64,000 bases of DNA from Gongronella butleri (lineage: Eukaryota; Mucoromycota; Mucoromycetes; Mucorales; Cunninghamellaceae): assembly GCA_025201375.1 (NCBI GenBank), contig JAIWZP010000007.1, positions 620,001-684,000 on the forward strand. Direction: 5' to 3'. Position 1 is the first letter of the stretch, and each line of letters opens with the position of its first letter. Shown piece by piece: positions 58,240-64,000 of this stretch. Under the pieces are notes generated by a model. It saw nothing but the letters and a program-made list of their open reading frames with translations. It was not told where the DNA came from and ran no database searches. The position numbers were made by a program, and so were the translations under genes.

Positions 58240-58709
58240 GGGATGTTAAATCGAGAATCTCGCTCGAAAATCTCGAGGGTTCGAGACGAGATCGAGACGA
58301 TCGAGACGACCTGAATCTCGCTCGTCTCGATCGACAAGAAAGTAAAATCTCGCTCGTCTCGCTCGAATCTCGAACAAAAAAAATTAGGTTAGGTGTAATG
58401 TTTCATCATGTATTTTACCGGTAGATTAGTGGTGTGGTGCAATGGGAAAAAGCTTTGTCTTGGCACTCAGGATGTGACAGGTTCAACTCTTGTCTTTGTG
58501 TCGACTTTTTTTGGTGGATTTTTTCACCCCACCAGACAAAGTTTTGAAGAAAAATGCTCGAGTTTTGTCATGTGACATTCTCGAATCTCGCTCGAATCTC
58601 GCTCGATCTCGACTAGGAGAATCTCGATCGAGATCGAGATGACCCAAAATTTTGTCGAGACGAGACGAGACAAGGTGAATCTCGTCTCGCTCGCTCGAAT
58701 TAACAACCC
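58240..58709. mobile_element. GGG(A/T)TG MITE with tRNA-like core (470 bp)
   Basis: TA flanks (58238-58239 and 58710-58711). Ends read GGGATGTTAAATCGAG and, inverted, GGGTTGTTAATTCGAG. The arms are made of CTCGTCTCGATCGAG words. The centre (about 58428-58497) has TGGTGCAATGGG and GGTTCAACTCT, resembling the Pol III A and B boxes of a tRNA. Compared with copy 1 the flanking sequence joins cleanly (AAAATGAG / AATAAAAATCAC), showing the insertion. Confidence 0.8.
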
Positions 58710-58917
58710 TAATAAAAATCACAGGCTTATTAGACCGTTGTCGAGCAATTCGCTCGCGATCAAAGATTTTGACGAAAAAATGGATTTTCTCTGCGAGTTT
58801 CAGCCAACCATCGATGAAACTGGTCTCATTCGATAGAGAACCAACAGGCGCTTACACACGTTAAAAGCATGACGCAAATCGTTCTTTCCGCTGTCGAGAA
58901 AATGGGATTTAAAAATA

Positions 58918-59139
58918 CAGTAGGTTCTGGATATATCGGTTTCAAAATTTTTCGATTTTTTTCCTGCCGATATACAAAAAGCCTGCCAAATGCCGATATA
59001 GTGAGCGGATTTTTCTAGGTTTTTCGTCTTTTATATGTAGACCATTTTTTGAAAGCTGCCGATATACGTACAGTAGCGAGGAAAACCGATATACGGTAGC
59101 AGTTGCCGAGCGATATATCCAGAACCTATCTAGCTACTG
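58918..59139. mobile_element. pogo-like MITE, CAGTAG ends (222 bp)
   Basis: TA flanks (58916-58917 and 59140-59141). Both ends carry CAGTAG and the word GGTTCTGGATATATCG in inverted orientation; the right end has 8 extra bases between them. Interior has CCGATATAC words on both strands. TA target plus a CAGT start points to Tc1/pogo. Confidence 0.72.
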
Positions 59140-60644
59140 TAAATCAAAAGTTTGATCCGATTTTGCATGCAAGCATAGTAGCATACAAAAGTCATTCATC
59201 GGGTAAACAAACATCTCAGAAAGGGCACCACCGGAACTCGCATAATTCGAACAATGGACGTCGTTTCACTGCGATCGAAGAAAAAATTGACCAAGACAGT
59301 GCCAAACAGTGAAAATGTCGATATTTTGGATTCATACAGTATGCAAAACGGCCCAATTGATCTCGGATTTTCAACGTCTTGTTAAAAAGAGCGCGTGGGA
59401 AAACCGACTGCAAAAGTTTGGAGAGACGATCCAGTCAACGTTTGTAATTTTTTTTAATACGGATTTGTGAAAATCTTTAAAAAACTGCCAGAATTTCAAA
59501 ATTGTCGACAACTCGGCTGACTGGCCTTCGGTTTTCAATGATTTAAACGCACGAAAATGATCAAATGGCAATGTTTTGGCAATGATCAACCCTGGTTTTT
59601 TGGCATTCATCAGATTGAATTGCAATTTTTCGTGAAATTTGCGATTGCCTCGACAACGACATGATCGACCTCGGGCTTGCAATCTTTTTCTGAAAAAAGA
59701 TGCACAAATCGTCCTCGTGGTAAATTATCACGGTGATTGAAGCACGATTTCACCGCCAAATGATTTTTTGAGAAACGCGCTACAGCCAAATTTTCAGCAA
59801 TGTCAAGTTTCTCGCCGAGCCAGCTGCTTGACATTGGGGTTTTAATTTTTTTCTGAAGAGAGAAGAGCAAAATCCTATAGGCGGGAAAGTTTCGTGGCGC
59901 CATGTACAATGAATTCTTTGTGGTGAATTTTTTTTTTCGAATTTTGGAAAAAAAGTTGGTCAGGTGGTCAAAATGCATCTGGAGGGTCCCCAGCTTTGAG
60001 AGGTCCAAGTCCCAACAAAATCCAAATCCGTTTGGCAACCTACACGCTGGTGATCTGAGAGGCATGTCACTGGATGCATTGAACCCCACTTTCTAATTAA
60101 ACAAGTCTGCAATAAAAATAGGGAGTCAATCGGGGCGGTCTCGAGCAAATGGCGATTAAAGTCAAATGGTACAGTAGAAACTTGGATTTTTCCATCAGCT
60201 TTGGTCGCACGCCTGTGAAAGTTGACTCTTTCGATAGATTGTCGAGCAATGCATCTTTTGCCACAGCAACACGGCTCGTTTTTACCCTGTGAGTTGCCGA
60301 GTAACTTGGAATTGAAATGTTTGATCACACGTTGCAAGTGTACAAAGGTCACGCATCGACTATGCCGAGCAGGAGCAAAATGTCGTCCAGACGCGTATCT
60401 TTCCACGCGTGCAAGTGTCAGGTCGATCGAGGCACAATTTATCGTGCTGTGATCGAAAACGTAAATTTATCGACAAATGTCTATTTTCTCGACAACGACC
60501 GGATTGATCCCAACTTTTTACGCATTTTCTGAAGAGAGAGAGGGCAAAAACCTAACTGCAAAGTTTCAAGAATCTGGCATGTCACTTGTCATGGTGATTT
60601 GGAACTTCTTGTTTTTTTTTTTTTTTTAACAGCATGGCTCACAG

Positions 60645-60702
60645 AATCTCTCTCTCTCTCTCTCTCACTCTCTCTCTCTTTTTTTTTTTTTTTTTTTTTT
60701 TG
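60645..60702. repeat. (CT)n microsatellite followed by T run
   Basis: About 17 CT units (one interrupted by A) and then ~24 T, ending about 40 bases from the FAM192A-like stop codon on the other strand. Confidence 0.85.
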
Positions 60703-60744
60703 TCATTGCACTGCAAAACATCGATTTTATTGATCCACAGTTCT

Positions 60745-61560
60745 CTAGTCTGAGTCGCTGTTGCTGTCACTGTCGCCATAGTCGGCCAAGAGAGAGCCGA
60801 GGCCACCCTTGGCTGCGGGCGCTGCGGCGGCGGTAGCAGAATCACGTGTTTTTTGCTTTTTGGTATCATGCGTGGCCTTTTCATGGCCATCCTTGCTGCC
60901 CCTGTCATCCTTTTTGTCGTCGTTGTCGTCGTCACGGTCACGCTTCTTTTTGACGAGGACGAGACCGCTGAGCTTTTTGCTGGCGGGGTCCTTTTTCGGC
61001 GGATTGGATAGTTTCCGTGGCGCCGTGGTGTGATTTGCGGTGGCGGCTGTGGTATTGGTAGCGGCATGGTTCTTGGACGTCAGCGGCGTGTGCGTGTCTT
61101 CCACAGCGCTGTCAAAAGAAGAGACAGGGCAAGCACATGTCAGCAATTTTTTGTGCTTTTTTTTTTGACGAAATTTACCGTCGGAATTGCTCCAATTCGA
61201 GCTGGTCCTTGAGACGCCGTTCGTCGTCGAGTTTCTGCTGCGTCTCGGAGAGCGCCTGGTAGTACTCGGCGTCCTCCTCGTCAATGCGCTTGACTAAATT
61301 GCTGAATTTTGTCTTTTCCTTGAATTCGTCGTCCTTGATCTGCTTTTGTTCCTGCAGCCGCTCGTACAGCGTACGCGGATCGTACTCGGCCTGCGCGGCA
61401 CCACTGCTGCCGCCCGTCTGGCCGGCGCCTAAGAGCGGAAAAGCAAAAAATGAGCCCCAATTGGCACCCCCACCTCCCAGTGGTCTTTACTTTGGCCCTC
61501 AATGGCCTTTTCTTCATTTTCTGTGATAACGGAGCGCGACACGAAGCTCTTGAACGACAT
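60745..61560 (-). CDS. FAM192A/PIP30 (NIP30) family protein
   Basis: Three exons: 61491-61560, 61179-61428 and 60745-61108 (phases 1 and 2), 227 aa. The N-terminal Nip30 region is clear: FKSFVSRSVITENEEK, then EYDPRTLYERLQEQKQIKDD, KTKFSNLVKRIDEEDAEYYQ, ETQQKLDDERRLKDQLELEQ, matching FAM192A in order and spacing. In animals this nuclear protein binds the PA28-gamma proteasome activator; whether fungi without PA28-gamma use it so is unknown. A Thr/Ala linker is followed by KKLSGLVLVKKKRDRDDD, a basic-acidic stretch and the family's closing GLVxYGDSDSx-type tail (LADYGDSDSNSDSD), likely CK2-phosphorylated. The start is 198 bp from the divergent RBM26-like start. Confidence 0.88.
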
Positions 61561-61757
61561 GAGGAGTGTGAAAAAGGGCGACAAGGAAGCAAAAAAAAAA
61601 CGGAATAGCACCAAGCAGAAAAAAGGGCAGCGGTGATTGAAACGGAAAGCCAGTCATTCAAACCCGCTTTCTTTTTTTTTTTTTGTTCACTCACTTTTTT
61701 TTTTTCTCTTCTCCTACTTTTTTTTCTTTCTTTTTTTTATTCTCATTTTTCCTACAA
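61561..61757. promoter_or_regulatory. Divergent promoter, FAM192A-like / RBM26-like
   Basis: 197 bases between two divergent start codons, with T tracts on the plus side and no TATA box seen. A shared bidirectional promoter is inferred from spacing. Confidence 0.4.
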
Positions 61758-64000
61758 ATGACGGATCTCAAGACATTTGTCAAGCGTGAAGTCGAGCTAC
61801 AGTAAGCAGAAGGAGAAATTGGCGCGTCAAACGACCGCGACTTGTTGCTTACGTCTGTTTTTTTCTTTTCTAGCTGCGACGGCGATCACAATCTGACGGA
61901 CTATGTGATGGCGCTCGTAGGGGATCAGCGCCGGTTTGCCGACACGTCGGCGGTCAAGGAGGATTTGCAAGAATTCTTTGGTGAAGGTAAGAGTTTCATG
62001 CCTTCTTTTTATTGTGGGTGTGCAAAGAGGGCTCATTTTAATTCTTGTTTCACGTGCTTTAGAAACGGACGGGTTCCTTTCGCGCCTGCAATCGCACCTT
62101 TCTGCGCCGTCAAGCGGTGGCGGGCGCCACGACGACGATGACGACGACGACGATGACAATGGGGACCGCAGCTTCAAGCACAAGCGTGCGCGTGAATCGG
62201 ACGATGACGACCGCGACGCGAGTGCGCGCGATGTCGTTGGTGGCGGCGGCAGCGACGAGCGGCCAGCCAAGCACACGCGCCACCATCGCGACGCGTACCA
62301 ATCGCATCAAAATGACTTTCGACAGGACTATCGCGCGCGTCCCAATCACCGCGACGGCGGCGGCCGACGCGGCAGGTGCCGTGATTACTTTGGTAAAAAC
62401 GACAAAAAAAAAAAAAAACGAAAATGGATGCCATGGGTGCTCATTTTTTCTTCTTCTTTTCATGCAGACAAGGGCTTTTGCATGCGTGGCGATCTTTGTC
62501 CGTACAGCCATGAAGAGCAGCAAGCGCCTGGGTCTGATCGCCGCAACAATGGCAATGGCTATGGAGGCAATCGCATGCCGTTCTCGGGGATGCCCAACAT
62601 GCCTAACATGCCCAACATGCCAAGTAAAGTGGACAAGAATGAAAAAAGAAAAACGCAATGTGATGCTCATTTCTTTTTTTTTTTTTTTAAAAAAAAAAAA
62701 CTAGTGGGTGCGGACGGGTCGTTTGATCCTGCCATGTTTCAGGCGATGCAGCAAGCGTTTGCGATGAATCCCGAGATGATGCAGATGATGCAAGGCAATA
62801 TGATGGGCGGCGGCGGGATGCCAATGCGCGGAGGTCGTGGCGGCATGCGTGGTGGTCGCGGGCGTGGGCGTGGTGGCCGTGGCGGCTACGACGGCGGGTA
62901 TCATTCCATGCCGCAACAGCCGCTTGAAGAGCGCACGATGATCGATGTGGCGAACATTCCGCCCGAACACCAGACAGTGACGTCGGTCAATGACTATTTC
63001 AAGCGATTTGGCACGCTGGTGAATGTGAATTTGCACGGCAATCGCGCAACGGTGCAATTCAGCACGCACGACGAGGCGGCAGCCGCCAAGGATTCACCCG
63101 AGGCCATCTTTGACAATCGCTTTGTCAAGGTGTATTGGCACAATCCCATGCGCCAGCAACAACAGCAACAAATGCAGCAACATCCATCTCAAGGGTACAA
63201 TGCACGACCACCTCGCGCGTACCACCAACAAGATGGGTATCCGCAAGGCGATGAAGCCGCAGCCGCAGCAGCAGCCGCAGGCATGGCCGATCCTACACAA
63301 CAAGCGCAAGCACCACAACAGGCACATAGCAATGAGCCTGATCCCGAATTGGTGGCTGCACGACTTGCGTCCATGAATAAGTTGATTGCCGCAAAGGACA
63401 AGCAGCGCAAGGAGCAGATGAAGGTGCTGCTGGATCTGCAAAAGAAACAGGAACAAATGCTGCAAGATCACATTCAACGACAAAAAGACCTCTTTGCACA
63501 ACTCGACAACAAGGCCCTCGCACCCGCAGAAAAGGAAGACCTCTTTAAAAAGCTCAAGCTTGTCTCGGCAGAAATGGATGCCGCACGTCTTGCCAGCCAG
63601 CAAGAATTGCTTGCCAAGGTCGCCCAATTGCGCAAAGAGGTAAAAAAAAAAAAAAATGAAAAAAAGAAAAAGAAAAAGAAATGGACTCATTTTTTTCTTT
63701 TTTCTTTTTTTTTTTTGTGTCTTTTTATTACGACCAGGCCAAGACGCTAGGCATTGAGCCGCCAACGATTCCCCCCGAGCTGTTTGCCACGTACACTGCG
63801 GCGGTGCGCAACGCGTCGACGCCATCGACGGCACACCCACACCACGTGCCTGGCGCGCCCGCTGCGGCGCCTGCGGCCAAGCGTAGCCTGGATAACCGAC
63901 CCACGACGCTGCTCGTGCAGTCGCCAGCCGACGCGCCGTTGACCGATGAGGAGCTCAAGGCCCATTTCGCACAATTCGGCCATCTTGCAGCCTGGGACAC
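61758..64000 (+). CDS. RBM26/27-like protein: PWI-like, CCCH finger, RRM (3' end cut)
   Basis: Exons 61758-61801, 61874-61986, 62063-62392, 62468-62623, 62705-63639 and 63738 to beyond 64000 (phases 2,1,1,1,0), at least 613 aa. RBM26/27 are nuclear RNA-exosome (PAXT-linked) factors. The PWI-like fold at ~1-70 reads HCDGDHNLTDYVMALVG, AVKEDLQEFFGEETDGFLSR. A D/R-rich region precedes one CCCH finger (~157-177) of spacing C-x8-C-x5-C-x3-H (CRDYFDKGF, CMRGDLCPYSH). Then PNM repeats, a Met-rich helix (PEMMQMMQGNMMGGG), RGG boxes, and an RRM (~300-375; MIDVANIPPEHQTVTSVNDY, ATVQFSTHDEAAAA, FVKVYWHNP). A long Q/K coiled coil follows (LQKKQEQMLQDHIQRQKDLF). The last exon begins a second RRM (LLVQSPADAPLTDEELKAHF). 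This is the RBM26 order. Continues past the window. Confidence 0.88.

Larger units (their letters stand above)
57240..60540. repeat. Dispersed repeat, copy 3 (longest)
   Basis: Carries the same landmark order as copies 1 and 2 and extends further 3'. It is interrupted by a GGG(A/T)TG MITE (58240-58709) and a CAGTAG MITE (58918-59139). No conserved ORF. Confidence 0.78.

Overview
The window is nuclear DNA of a fungus. The evidence is a chitin synthase fused to a myosin-like motor (49402-55919), many short GT-AG introns with T-rich 3' ends and A runs just after the donor, a fungal Sds3-type co-repressor subunit, a fungal ricin-B-like lectin and a DD34E Tc1/IS630-type transposase. An early-diverging fungus (Mucoromycota) fits best, chiefly from my impression of the transposase and lectin families; that placement is inference. 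Exons are moderately GC-rich, while introns and intergenic DNA are full of A and T homopolymers (up to 58 T at 40576-40633).

Layout. 1-529: 5' part of a MIT-domain gene. 3455-4174: small unknown gene with two IPIINP motifs. 5400-7623: eIF2B gamma (nine exons), divergent from an SMNDC1/SPF30-like Tudor gene (8027-8880). 11790-13555: Sds3-like gene. 14251-15647: PA-TM-RING E3 ligase. 15890-16475: beta-trefoil lectin. 16878-17231: small secreted 14-cysteine protein. 17232-21598: repeat-rich, no gene seen. 21599-23457: secreted/membrane kelch protein. 23690-25025: zinc-finger-like gene split by a Mutator-type MITE. 25245-28169: USP/CYLD-like deubiquitinase ending in a CaaX box. 28424-30845: second, larger PA-TM-RING ligase. 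31089-33202: acetyl-CoA transporter (SLC33A1 family). 33614-33695: tRNA-Ser(AGA). 34325-46000: transposon-dense block. 46861-47752: CIA30/NDUFAF1. 48283-48811: tubulin cofactor A. 49402-55919: myosin-chitin synthase. 56158-60540: more repeats and MITEs. 60745-61560: FAM192A/PIP30-like, divergent from an RBM26/27-like CCCH+PWI+RRM protein (61758 to the window end).

Most genes are single-copy housekeeping genes (translation initiation, splicing, chromatin, ubiquitin, ER acetyl-CoA import, complex I assembly, tubulin folding, cell wall). They do not form one pathway.

The most unusual part is 37445-44942. A non-autonomous TA-flanked transposon with an interior of 20-21-bp tandem repeats has been entered twice by a related Tc1-like family. 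One insertion is a 4,338-bp copy with a spliced DD34E transposase, two accessory helix-turn-helix ORFs and two further minisatellite arrays. The other is a 1,654-bp deletion derivative with inverted copies of one array. All three elements are flanked by TA and share TTTCCA(C/G)TGTTCAT-type ends. Around this block lie at least seven MITE or fold-back elements from four or more families, including one with a clear 10-bp target duplication inside a gene, and three copies of an approximately 2-3-kb non-coding dispersed repeat that serve as insertion sites.
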